A DNA stretch of 64,000 bases, taken from NCBI GenBank assembly GCA_024516155.1, contig JAJJXM010000041.1, forward strand, positions 442,001 to 506,000, written 5' to 3'. Positions 35,545 to 47,800 of the stretch are shown here, in pieces; position 1 is the stretch's first letter; each line of letters opens with the position of its first letter. Below the pieces are notes generated by a model that saw only the letters and a program-made list of their open reading frames with translations, was not told the DNA's origin and ran no database searches. The stretch comes from Pyronema omphalodes (Eukaryota > Ascomycota > Pezizomycetes > Pezizales > Pyronemataceae). The position numbers and the translations under genes are program-made.

Positions 35545-37159
35545 CTACCAACCCGCTACATGGTACTCCGATACACCCGCTTCCCAACCTTCCTTTACAG
35601 CACCTCTCTCCGCCTCCAAAGCCAACTTCTTAAAATCCACCGCGGTATGTCTCCTCTTCAACGCGGCGGTATTTCCATTTTTCTGCTGCCTCTCCCAAAG
35701 CAGACCTTTTCTCAGCGACTCAGTAAGTTCCGAATGCAACATATTCCTCCTAGTAGTACGAGGGGAGAGGGCAAGCGGGTGAGCTCCTGAGTTTGAAGAG
35801 CGGTTAATTTTCTGGGCTCCAGGGACAGAAACTTCTTGTTGGGGGATATTATTATAAGAAGTCAAATTTGCATGAGTATTTGATCTTCTGGGAGGTTGTT
35901 TTTGTTGCTGAGTAGCATTTGTAGCTGCTGTTGCGGCGGCTTGTAAGGCTGCTGCTCTCTGTGGCTCGTGTAACATCGTGCTTAATAAGCTTCTTCTGCT
36001 TGCTAATAGTTCTGGTCGTGATTCTACACGCTTAAATAAAGGCTGCTCTCCTTCGTCTTCGTCGGATGATGATTCCCATTCTTCTTCTGATGCGTCTTCA
36101 AAGTCGGAGGAATCTGATTCGAAGGCTTGGTTGCGGTTTCTGGAGGTGTTGCGGGAGGCATTGCGGGAGTTTGAGATGTGGGCGTTTCTTGCACGGTGGG
36201 AGCGGTAGGATTCTTCTGTATCTGAGGGGGATGATGAGGAGCTTCCCAAGTAGAACATTGGTTTCTTTTTTGGTTTATCTTTTCCGGGGATATTTTGTAC
36301 TGCTTTTGACGAGAAGGAAGATTTAAGTTCCGTGGTTGTAGTTTGCTCCTCGTTATTCGAACTCTTAGAGGCCAAGTTTGTAGTGCTCCGGAAGCTAGAC
36401 GATATCCTACTTGGGGAGAAACCACGAACTACTGAATGAGTAGATTTTGCTTCAGCACCTTCTACAGGGGGTACTGGGTCTTGGTCCTTCTTTTTAAGAA
36501 TTTCTTTTGCTGCTGCTGCTGGTGCAGGAGACTTCCGACGAGTAAGGCTCCAGGATTCAGCGACAACATTGCGATCAATGTCTGTCATTATTTTTGCTAG
36601 GTTTACAGGTGTCATGTGACGCTCTTTTCCGTGTCGGTATCGGTCGGAACTATCGGCTCGGACTAGACAGGGACGTTCCTTTCGTCGGGGAAGCTCATCG
36701 ACGTCTGGGAGGCTTTCAACAGAGCTAGATAGAGAGGGCATGTCGGAGTATGTAGAGTTTGTTGTTGATGTAGTTGATTTTGATGCTGTTGAAGAAGCAG
36801 TTGACGTTGTTGAAATAGTGCTTTCTGTTGATGTAGTTGAGGTGGATTGTTCTCGTGAAAGAGGCTTTGTCTTTTCTATCGTTGATGTTGAGGTAGTGGC
36901 TGAGTCGCAACAAAAGGTTTCTCTATTCCATAACCTCCAGGAAAGGTTTTCTAATCTTCTTCCGTTTTCGAGAGATTCGGCACACTTTGAAAAGACTGTT
37001 ACAGTATTAGTATAAAAACTGGGGATTGAAATCAAAAGGATGGTCATGAGGTGACTGACTGGTCCACATGCTAAATAGATTGTCAACATTGCTCGGATCA
37101 ACACCGGCGACACGGTTCATATCCACTGCTATGATGGGGGAATTTAGCCGTGAAGGCAT
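35545..37159 (-). CDS. AreA/Mks1-type (PF08550 plus DUF3295-like) regulatory protein
   Basis: Exon 1 (37159-37060) and exon 2 (36995-35545) encode 516 aa. The 64-nt intron is GTCAGT..ATACTAATACTGTAACAG. The join restores NLFSMWT-IFSKCAESLENG-RRLENLSWRLWNRETFCC (about 28-62), the short helix-forming motif shared by the N-terminus of the nitrogen regulator AreA, Mks1 and related fungal proteins. A Ser/Thr-rich segment follows (about 65-110), then LAKIMTDIDRN, KPMFYLGSSSSSPSDTEES, an acidic Ser-rich part, and the C-terminal DUF3295-like block with ELTESLRKGLLWERQQKN and LKRRHTA (about 453-490). No GATA zinc finger is present, so it is not AreA itself. Relatives are linked to nitrogen, glucose or TORC1 signalling; the exact role is inference. 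It is the only convincing gene in a ~40 kb region, and long upstream and downstream spacers may carry regulation. Confidence 0.87.
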
Positions 37160-40100
37160 TGTTGTTATGCTTGTGATGTTGGATGTGGGAGCGGGGGTGG
37201 AGGGGGGGGTGTGTGTGTTGTATATATTTGATCGAAGTTTAGTTTCGTTCGATGCCGAGAAGAATTCGATATTTCAAATGTCTCTATTTGATTGATTTCG
37301 AATTGTGGTTGCGAATGTTTGAAGTTTTTTTTCGTAAGAAGTTCGTTGTCAAATCCTTTCTCTTCAGTCCGTGTGGGGGGGGGGGGGGGGGTGTGAGATA
37401 GTTTGTAGGTTGGTTTTAACGAGTGAGTGAGTGAGTGAGTAGTGGGTGAAGGTGAAGGTTGAAGACGAAGACGAAGATTTTGGTGATGTGATGTGATAAT
37501 GATGGAGTTGTTCCTTTGTCGGTCACTTTCGCATCTTTTTTTTCCTGGGTGGTGCGGGCGAGGAGGGCGTTGTATATCTATTGAGTGTTCCCGGTCGGCT
37601 CTGGCTCTCTCTGCCCTGTCCCTAGTAAAGTGTAGAGTGTTCTTCCTCTCCCTCTCTTCCCACCGTCAACCCCAGTCCAGTCCCCACCCCCCCAGCCAGC
37701 AACAGCGCCGGGGGCAAAAAGAAGCGTGCAGATGGTGCAGATGGTGGCAGACTAAACTAGGGACCTGGGTCGGGGTCATGTCGGCAGTGGAGGTGGAGGG
37801 TGGCCGAACTAGGGACTGGGAACTAGGAACTGAGAAAGTGTGCGCTAGAGATAAATGGGCTTAGTGCAGTACAATAGGGTGGGTGGGTGGTGCAACGAAC
37901 GACAAACTAGAAACTAGGAACTGGGAACGGACGGTTGACCCAAGTACCTCCCTTTGTGTCCCAAGTCGTGATATGGGCTGGGTGGATTGTGGTAACACAG
38001 GGCGTGGGACCAAACGGGAATCTCAATGAGTTGCTGCTGCACTTTCGAGTGAGGATGCGGAGGAAAGATGAGAAAAGAAAAGAAAAGGTAAGAAGAAAAG
38101 AAAAGAAAAGGTAAGAAGAAAAGAAAAGAAACAACAAACGAACGAAAGAAGGAAGGAAGGGGAAAACAATAATATCACGATGATAAAGATATCTATTTCT
38201 ACTAATATTAACCCGCGATACATATTCAACACTCTTAACAATTCAAATACTCCCTCACAGCTCATCCAAAGCTTCATATCCCATCCTCCCCCAAATATCT
38301 TAACCCTCATGCTGATGCCTCGAAACCCTTCCCCCAAATGCCATCATCACAGGACATCTGGTGGACATCCCTTACCGATGCGCTCCATACAACACATACC
38401 ATACCGAAGAACCCTGGGAGCTCGGGGAGCCCGGGGAGCCTGGGGAGCGTATCGGTTGTCACGTTGTAAGTATTAAGTGTATCGTGTGTACTGTGAGTGT
38501 GTGTTATGTATGCACTACTATGCTATGTATGCCCTGTAAGTATGCCATGAATGAATGACCAGTAACGAGCAACGTGGCTCCCGAAACATAAACAAAAAAA
38601 CAAAAAAACAAAAAAACAAAAAAACAAAACAAAGCCCCCCACTGTAACACCGAAAGTCAGTAGGAAAGTAAAAGGAACCCGATGAACAACAACAAACGAA
38701 ACAAAAAAATAACGATATAACTGTAGCAAATATTATAAGAAATTCTTTTTTTTCTTGCTCGACTTCACCGGTGGTTCTTGTGGAGAGATGCTTGGTTTGT
38801 GGGTTCTTTGATTTTGTGGGTTATGGCAGTGCCGCAGTTCACGAGATAGGACTGGGTGAGCTATGTATGAGAATGAAGCAAAGCAAAGCAAAGTAAAACG
38901 AATTGAAGTAAAGTGCAGCGAAACGAAGTAAAGCAAAGTAAATCTATATCAATAAACTTCAAAGTGAATCGAAGTGAATCGGATCAAAGTGAAGTGAAGT
39001 GAATCCCCCAAAAGTCCATATCTCATATCCCCATACCACCATATATCTCTTCCTCCAAACCCCATCATATCCATCCCATGTATATACAAACCCCATTCCC
39101 GCAAACCCAACGGAACAAGCCGACGATAATCCAGCAGCCGCCAAGCCATAGCCAAGCCACCATCCTTACCATCCTCACTATCCAAGCTAGGAATAGCCAC
39201 AACCCCCCCCCCCCCCCTCCCCTTCGCCACGCCGCCACAAAATCTAGATTCTACATATCGACATAAGGAATGTAGACTGTGGTCATGTGCTTACATAGTG
39301 GAGGATATGGATATGGATATGGATATAGGCTTGTAGGATTGAGGCTATGGGGTTATAGGGTTATGGGATTGAGATTGGGAGTGAGAATGAGGCTATGAAG
39401 CTATGAAGCTGTGAGATTGAGGCTGTATGTGGTTCTTTGGGTTCTGGCGGTTCTGGGGTTCTGGGGGTTATTGGGGTTCTGGGGTTCTGGGGCTTCTTGA
39501 GTTTCTGGGTCTTCTGGAGTTTTTCATCGCCGCTGCTTCTGCTGCTGCTGCTGCTGCTGCGCACGCCAAAATCTCAGGCCGCAATCACAGACGATGACTA
39601 ACTCCCCACCCGACCCGGCGTTACAGCGGGGAGAAGTGCGGGGCGGGGTGAGGAGGGGTCGAGTGTATGGTCGACATACGGGACGCTAACTAAAAACCCA
39701 ATTAGCAACTATGTAAAACTAAAAAAACTAAACAAACTAAAAAAAAAGTACAAAAAAAACACGACACGACACGACACGCGCGCGATAGGAATTGAAAACT
39801 CGGCCGCGAAATTGGATGGTGTATATAACTACTACTACATACAGAAACTACAGAATTGAGATGCCGGATTGGGAAGTTCGTACCCTTTTCGAAGTTCATG
39901 GGGACAGGACAGAAAAAGTTTTGTATGGAGGGTGCACGCTACAACCATACGGCTGCGGTGCTATGGATATAGAGAGAGGTTTTTGTTACTGCACGGTGGA
40001 AAGAAAAAGAATTGAAGAGAATTGAAGAGAATTATAGAGAATTATAGAGAACTGTAGAGAAGCTCATAGACTTACATATAGACGAAGCAATCAAATCGAA

Positions 40101-41850
40101 TTGAATTTAATTGAAGTTGCCCAACCCAGCGGCCAACCCAGCGGCCAGCCCAGCGGCCAGCCCAGCCGTAACAAATCCCCCGCGATGACTAATTCCGATG
40201 ACTAATTCCGATGATGGCTGCTTTGCTCTACATATACACAAATACATAGTGGCGATGAATTTGAATTTTTTGAATTTTTTGAATATATGTGGTTAACAAA
40301 TATATGTTATGTACTAAGGACAAGGTGAAGCGAAATGGAAGAGGGAAACTTATGAAGCTTGGCGGTGGATCTGTGATGTCTGTGATGTCTGTGATGTCTG
40401 TGATGTCTTGATTCTTGATTCTTGATTTTTGAGGCTTGGTTTTTGAAGATTAAACTCTTGGGCTCTTGAACTCTTGAACTCTTGAATAATCCCATAGGCT
40501 GTGGCGTTGTGTTCCACTGTTAGTTGAATTGGCGTTGCGCATCCGGAAGCGAAATTGGCGTAGCAGCGGAACTGAAGCGAGAACGGGAGCCCTACGTACT
40601 TTGGCATATCACATGACATGACGGATACCAATGAGAAGAGACGAGATGAGACGAGACGAAATGAGACGAGATGGAAAGGTAAGGAAAGGAATGGAAAGAA
40701 TTGAAGTCTAAGTCTAAGTCTAAGTCAAGGAAAGCAGATATAAAGATTCACTATTCTATTTACTGTAGATATGTAGAGGGAGTTAGTTCTGGAGTTTAAC
40801 TTTTCTTTTCTTTGCTTTTCTTTTATTTTCCGCTTTGCTCTACGCTGGTTATATATAAGTATACATATAACAATATAAATCGGATCTTTTTTCATTGTCA
40901 GTATGTTTGAAGACTTTATGCTTCATTCTATGAACCTTTAAATCCATCAAGTCATCAAGCTTCAAACCAATCCGGTTTATGTGTACGCACAATACCCCAC
41001 AGTAATTTCTCTTTTCCATATATTCAACTATCGCCATACCCCGTTCAACGGATCATTAATATCAACCCTAAACAAAACCCCGTGTTCAACACCATTTATG
41101 TATATATGCTTACATAATTCCTACCCATCAACTACTCATGCCAAAGACCCCAAAACTCCAAATCATACAATGATCTTTGATATACATACCTTCAATCTAG
41201 TTTTGGACCCAGCCTTTAGCCTTGTGTAGTCTGCGGTTACTGGGTCTTCTGTACTGCAGTGGATTCGGTCAGTGCTGAGTAAGCTTCATGGGATCGCTGT
41301 ACTACAGCTACAGCTATAGCTACAGCCACTGTAGTAATTCAGTAGTAACGCAGCAGTTTAACCAGCCTACCAACCAGCCAGCCAGCCAGCCAGCCAGCCA
41401 AATTCCACTCATATCCAAATCCAGCTGCTCTCAGAATGAAGCAATCCATATAAAATAAAAATCAACAAAAAAAATCACAGTTCACATACATACCTAGGCG
41501 CCTTCTGTGTCATACTATATATATAACCAAATCACATATAGCAGCATTTTATTCCCCTTAACTAGGTTATCAAAAATCACAATCCGGATTGAGGTTTAGT
41601 TTGTTTGTCCATTTGGCTTGTCGGTTATTTGTATTTTAGGAGATTCTGCAGGTGAATTGGTCGGGAATTCGACAGCAGGCAGCGGGTGGTGGGTATGTAG
41701 TGGGAGCGGGATGGACGAATTGGGAAATTAGGCAGATTGGGCGGATTAGGCAGATTGGGCGGATTGGGCAGATTGGGCGGATTAGGCTAGATGATTTGAG
41801 ATAACCTGAGACGAATTGAGATGACTTGAGACTGGAGACGAATTGAGAGG
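37160..41850. repeat. simple-sequence-rich island right of the AreA-domain gene
   Basis: Contains the promoter and 5' UTR of the minus-strand gene, with G17 (37375-37391) and GAGT repeats (37423-37440). Further out are AAAAGAAAAG purine stretches (38060-38160), CAAAAAAA units (38590-38625), AAGCA/AAGTG pentamers (38875-39003), C15 (39203-39217), GATATG units (39305-39325), GCT triplets (39538-39560), CCAGCGGCC units (40125-40165), TCTGTGATG units (40373-40406), CAGC tetramers (41370-41398) and GGCAGATTGGGCGGATT units (41730-41785). No gene was recognised. Confidence 0.7.
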
Positions 41851-44800
41851 GACAAATCCGGTCCGGGATAGCTGTTTATTGGTTGTTTAATATAAAGGTG
41901 CAAATAGAAATTTGTAGGGTGGGAAAGGGATCATAGATATGCCACAGTAATGGAGATGGTAATTTGGATATCCTAGGGGGGCGTTGCTGTAGTGATTGGT
42001 AAAGAAGACATTTTCGATTTTCGATTACCGTGGGGGTATGTATGTCGATTTTGATGTTGATGTTAATGTCGATGGAGTCATAGAGATTGTTGATCCTGGA
42101 TTATCTGTAGCAGTAGTTATTTACAGACTTACATGTCGTCCCCATAACATGTAGGCTATATATCAGCAACTAGCAACTCTATGGTCTTTCCTTTGCTACT
42201 CTAATCAATTCAATCTTAAGCTAGTCACGATACCTATGATATCACATCCCAGTAACTTTTTGTAAGTATAGACGAACAAATTTCCATCTTCTTTTTGTTT
42301 CCTGTTTTCTTTTTTTCCCTCAATGGTCAGTTTCAAAATTAGATGAATTTTTTTTACGGATCCCGATCTGCTCTGGAGGTTATATATAGGTGATTGAAAA
42401 CCTGGAATTTTGAGCTCTTTGATGCATACATATACTTAGCAGCTTCCGAAAAGTCGTTACGTCGCGGGAAGGTCCGATGGGATGGGTATGTATATACTTG
42501 AGCGAGTACATAGCTGGGAAATTTCTAAACGGTCTTATGTGTAGCGTACCCGAGTCCACCATACATATGTACAGCGATGATGTCGTTGGGTCTCAGTTTC
42601 AACTACTAAGCACTTCAAGTGGGCTAGGCAGGCTAAGCAGAGCTAAGCTTAAAAAATATACCAAGGAGTTCGTCTTATGGATATCGGTACTCTCCTCGGG
42701 TACTATACATCAGTGGATAGATTTGGGGTCCTGGAAAACCTCGTATCTCGTATCTCGTATGTAAAGAAAGAATCTTTTACTCCGGACCCCACTCCCCTCC
42801 GATAATATCAACGGCCCCCAAGTAATCTACTGTCCCGAGATACCCCCAAGCGATTCACGGACCGAGAACACCGAAAGCCCGAGCTGAGGCTTAAACATCA
42901 GATCTTGAAAGGCACCACACATACATATGTATGGCATAAAAGCTTTTTTTTCGAAAACAAACTTTCAACGGCCGCTAAAGTAGATGATTTCCTTACCACA
43001 GGTACCATACGACGTACGTACATATGTATATGCCTGTACATCCACAACTTCCCTGATCCTCGAAAGAGTCCGTGCGGAACATCTGTATATTGAATCCGGT
43101 TACAAACAACGTGGGATGGAGGTGACCGTCATATACTTATAGCGAGTTGTTTTGGAAAGACCTCGCACAGACTCCACTTAGATCCGTTGAAAGCCACCAT
43201 GTCAAATCAAGGAATACAGATGAAAAGGTTTATGCTATACACGCTCTAGTTAGGGATGTCATGGTGTCATATAAACAGACCTACAGTATGTAAAGCTCGT
43301 ACTTTACCCCTCTCCGATTTTCCGCCGAAATTTGCACCGAACTTAAATTCATACATACGTATGTAGATATGTCTTTATGGCGATATATGGAAAACATCGT
43401 ACTGTAGAGCCCTACCTTATTAGACAGAGACGGACTACGTATTTTAGGTCCCTTTTACCCTGCTAAGGAACCAAGGTATCGGGTTCGATTGTTCAGTACA
43501 TAGCAATGTAACCATGGATGTTTTGAATAAACTAAAGAATGGCGCAGTTGCGCAGGAATCATCGCTCATAAGGAAGCGAGCTTGGGTCTCATCAAAGCTG
43601 CTCTTTAGTTTCATGTAAAAGTCACGATGGGAGATGAAGAATTTAGTTTACTAGCTTACTAGTTTACTAAAGACTAAATATCGTCTCCATTTCATCTCCC
43701 TTCATTACGATGCTTTTCTAATTTCCCTGCAGGGAGGGGGGAGGGAGACTTACACAGAGTCGGAGAACCCCATTGAAACTATGTCGACTGTATGGACCTT
43801 TGACTTTGTCTTCCTTGTATTTTTTGTCCGCATCTCCAGTGACCATTGTGGTCGGTCGGCCTTCAAATCTGGAAAGACAGCACATTACCCACCTCGTATA
43901 CAGTATCCTCGTGTCCTTGAACCTTGCCTGGAGATACAGGATCTTCCTGTACATATCTTTTTACATATCCTCTCCTCTGTCTCCATCGCTATCCTGTTAA
44001 GCGGACCTTGCATTTAAACCTTGCTTACATGTCTACGTATTAGTTTACAATATTCATCGGGCAGCGCAGGTTCAAGGGTGTATGATCCATGGAGCTAGAA
44101 GGCGTAATGGAAGCTTTATGGAACACATGGCCTTAATTCTATCGTTACACCTTATTTCAGATACATATGTACATACATACACCGACCCCGGGGTAATTTC
44201 ATGATGGGGATATGATGTGGCATAGCTAGAGGGATAGCTTCGGGTGTAGGTCCGCACGTCCGAGGTGCGATGGGGGGTGGACATGTGCTCACTCCGGGAG
44301 GAATCGTAGCTTTTCTGTAAGACTGGTCAAACCGTCAAAGGCCTTGAATGAAGAGTTTTTGCTAGTTTTTTGTCTATAGACTGGGTTGGGTGGCCAGTGC
44401 GTCGGGGGGTCGGTACCATATGTAACTTATTTTTTTCAACTCCGATCATGCGGACAAAAAAAAAGCTAGAGTAAAAAAGACCGGATGCGAAGAAGAAGAA
44501 AAAGAAGCATAAAAAGAAGGTAAAGAAGAAGAAGAAAACCATGCACCAAGGTTAGAGAGACCTAAAGTTGATGCCCTTAGGCATATCCCACCATAGATTA
44601 AGGGGAAATGCGTAGCTAGCACACACCTTTTCCTTCTTTGCATCTTCTCTGCATAACGCATCTCCTAACATCGTCGTCGCATGCCACTTCTCGGGACTTT
44701 ATCGGGGGCTGGTGTAAGATACGTGCTTGCTGGATGAATACTATTGGATGAAGAACTCTGCAAGTATCACGAATGGTTGGTGGTTGGGTTCTCATCTGAC

Positions 44801-47800
44801 CTGTCTTGCTGTAGCCATGTCACTACTTACATCTTACCAGTTTGAACTTCACGCGCGCTAGAGATACGAGTAGCACTTTCATCTAGAATATCTATGGCTC
44901 ACCGAAGCGTCCGCTTGAAGCTTAAGAAAGCTTCACGCGACGCTTTAAATGTCGGGGGACGCGTCTTGTAGCCGAGTCTCGGCGGTGGTGGTGTTGTGGA
45001 GTAGCGTTGTGCACCTTGAGCACCGGACGACTTGCGAGGGGACGGGTCGAGAAAGAGCTCGAGAGAAGAGACACGGACGTGACCTTGTTACTCGCCTCAC
45101 TGGCGAAACCCACCCATCTTGAGGAATATCGTGATAGAACAGATACATACCCCCAACCTCCAGTTCCATTGCCTAACCCAAGAATCGACACGTTCAGGTG
45201 AGGTCGACGGACCATGATCCGTGAAGTTCACCGAGTTTAGTCTCGTGAGCATGGATCAAAGGAACGTGTTTTTCACATTTTCGCTTGCTGTCTCGCAACG
45301 TGTACCTTGTTATGTAATAAATCATAAAGAATGGTTTGAATGAAACTCTTTAACCGATTTCTTTTTTTCTTTTGATGCATTTAGATGGTTAGACTATGAA
45401 TGATCACGGACTTGAACCCCCAAATAATTATCAACAAGCTTTTTGGTCACACGCTCCCCCCCACCCCAAAATGGGCTTCCCGGGTTCGGCACGGCTCATA
45501 GCTTCATGATAGCTTCGAGCTTCGAGCTTCGGCACTCCGAGATAGCCATAGTTCAATTCTAATCACATATCAACACACAATTCAAGCTTCGATTATGAAT
45601 ATGACTATGACTTGTGAAGACCAAAGACCAAAGACTAAAGACTAAAAACCAAAGGCCATGATGGTATGGCGTACATAGCACAGCACATACGTATTCCTGA
45701 TGGATATAGAAATAGAAATTCTTCAAACGGCCAAGAAATTGACGAATTGACGAATTGACGAGTACACCATATATCAATGGCATCTATCTGCATAGACAAC
45801 ATCCAATAGGTAGTCCACACCGAGGATCCTAGATGAGACGAAAATAAGCTTCGCACATAACATCATATGTACATACATGACCGCGCGACTCGCGAAGAAT
45901 GCAGTAAATAGGTATGTATCTATCAAGTATAGCAAATCTCCCGAAGTACAGTACCTGATGCCATGATTCCGTGCAGTATTCTGTGCATGATGAGAAGAAT
46001 GCTGCTGTATGTACGCTGTACTGTATCTACTATTACAACTGCTACTGATGTGGTATGACATATGACAACATATCTGATATCTGTGCGCACGTAGCTGTAA
46101 CTGTAACTGTATCTTTTTTTTCTATGTATAACTCAAGTTCAACTATACCATACATGGTCCTTCTTTGTCTGGTATTTTACCGACAGATTTTTAGCTAGCT
46201 TCCCAGTGGCGATGTTAACGTTGGACATGTAAAGCCGGTCCTAGCTGATATCATACATACATACTTGTCAAGCCATCGCAAACGGACAACCGAGAATGGC
46301 CGATTTTTTTTTTTCGTCGTGTACATGCTTTAAATTTTTTTCTCTCATTCCACCGAGATCGTAATCATACCTGTAGCTGTATCTGTACAGATATATGAAT
46401 ATGATGAATGTGATGAATCATAGATAGATAGATGACCCGGTACGCAAATCAAGTCCACAAGTCCACAAATCCGCCAGTCCGCAGGCACACAAATGCACAA
46501 GCTCAACGCTGGGGATATACCAACCAAACCCGCAGTACAAAAGCAGCATACCATGTCCAGTCAATTCAAGTCAAAGCCCATCACATGATGACAGATGACA
46601 ATGATGATGATGATGAGGGTGGGTGCCATCATCCATGGGTCCCGTTCAGGCTTCGGGCTTTGGGCTTCGGGCTTTAGGTACTTCTTCATCCTTCTTTCAT
46701 GTGATATCGAAATTTCGAAATTCCGAAATTTCGAGATTTATCTACCAGCTATACACCATAGTGATCATGCATATAACCGCGCGTATGGCTACTGGCAGTC
46801 TTTCGGTTCTTGACGATTTATAGTCGACTGTTTTATATAGCAGTCATAGTCCTCGGTCGGCGGTCGGCGGTATGATTCCTCGGTCGGCGGGCTCTATGCA
46901 TATCCATACATAGATCCGATTCCCTTCTACATGTGTTGCATTAGGATGCGTTGAAGTATCAACAGCCGATGATGTGGTTTTGGAAGGAGGAAATATGGCA
47001 GGGATGTTTTGCCTGCATGTCCGCCTGTCTGCCCTCTGTTATCTTTGTACCGGATGAGAAATATATAAGGCTTCATGGGTTCATGGGTTCATTGGCTCCA
47101 TGGGCTTCACGAACCCCACGAACCCCACGAGCTCCATAAGCTTCAGCCCTCTTTCCAGGCTAAAAGGTCCCAAGACATTATCATCACCCACCGGATGTTT
47201 CTCACAACGAAACCGCCGGTCAACGGAATGATTCCGTTCAGTAGTTTATTTTTTTCCAAAATTGTAGAGTTGTTGATCACGGTTGCTAAGCTTTTTTAAA
47301 ATTCCTACCTTCTCAAATTACAGTGAATGATGATCATCATAAGTCAGGTGGTGGGTCCTAAGTACCATGTATGATGATAATCTTTCAGGTCCCAAAGTAT
47401 ATACATACATAGTACATACTGAGTCTGATCAATGGTTCACTGTCGACTGTTAATTATCAATCATCAACACGTAGCTTTTGGTCTTTTTTGTCTTTTTGTC
47501 TTTTTTGTCCGCTGCCATCATGTTTACTTTCATTACTGTCATTACTTTCATTACTTTCGCGCACTTAGCACTTGGCACTTGGCACTTCCTCAGACGAAGC
47601 TTGCTGCTTGATACATCCGAGTCCGAGTCTCAGTCACCGTTCACGTCGTTGAATTACTGTACCTTAGTCTCTAGTTTTAGTCTCTAGTTTTTAATCTTTC
47701 CACAAGGGCCCTCCTATAGCAAAATACAGTATGTACCAAGTTCAAATTCCTTCACAAAATCACGGATCGGATACATCGGTTCCAAGCTCAAGCTTAATAA

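Noticed and set aside
43470..43500. tRNA-like GGGTTCGATTG box
   Set aside because: The flanking 5-bp arms do not pair and no A box or acceptor stem lies at the right distance.
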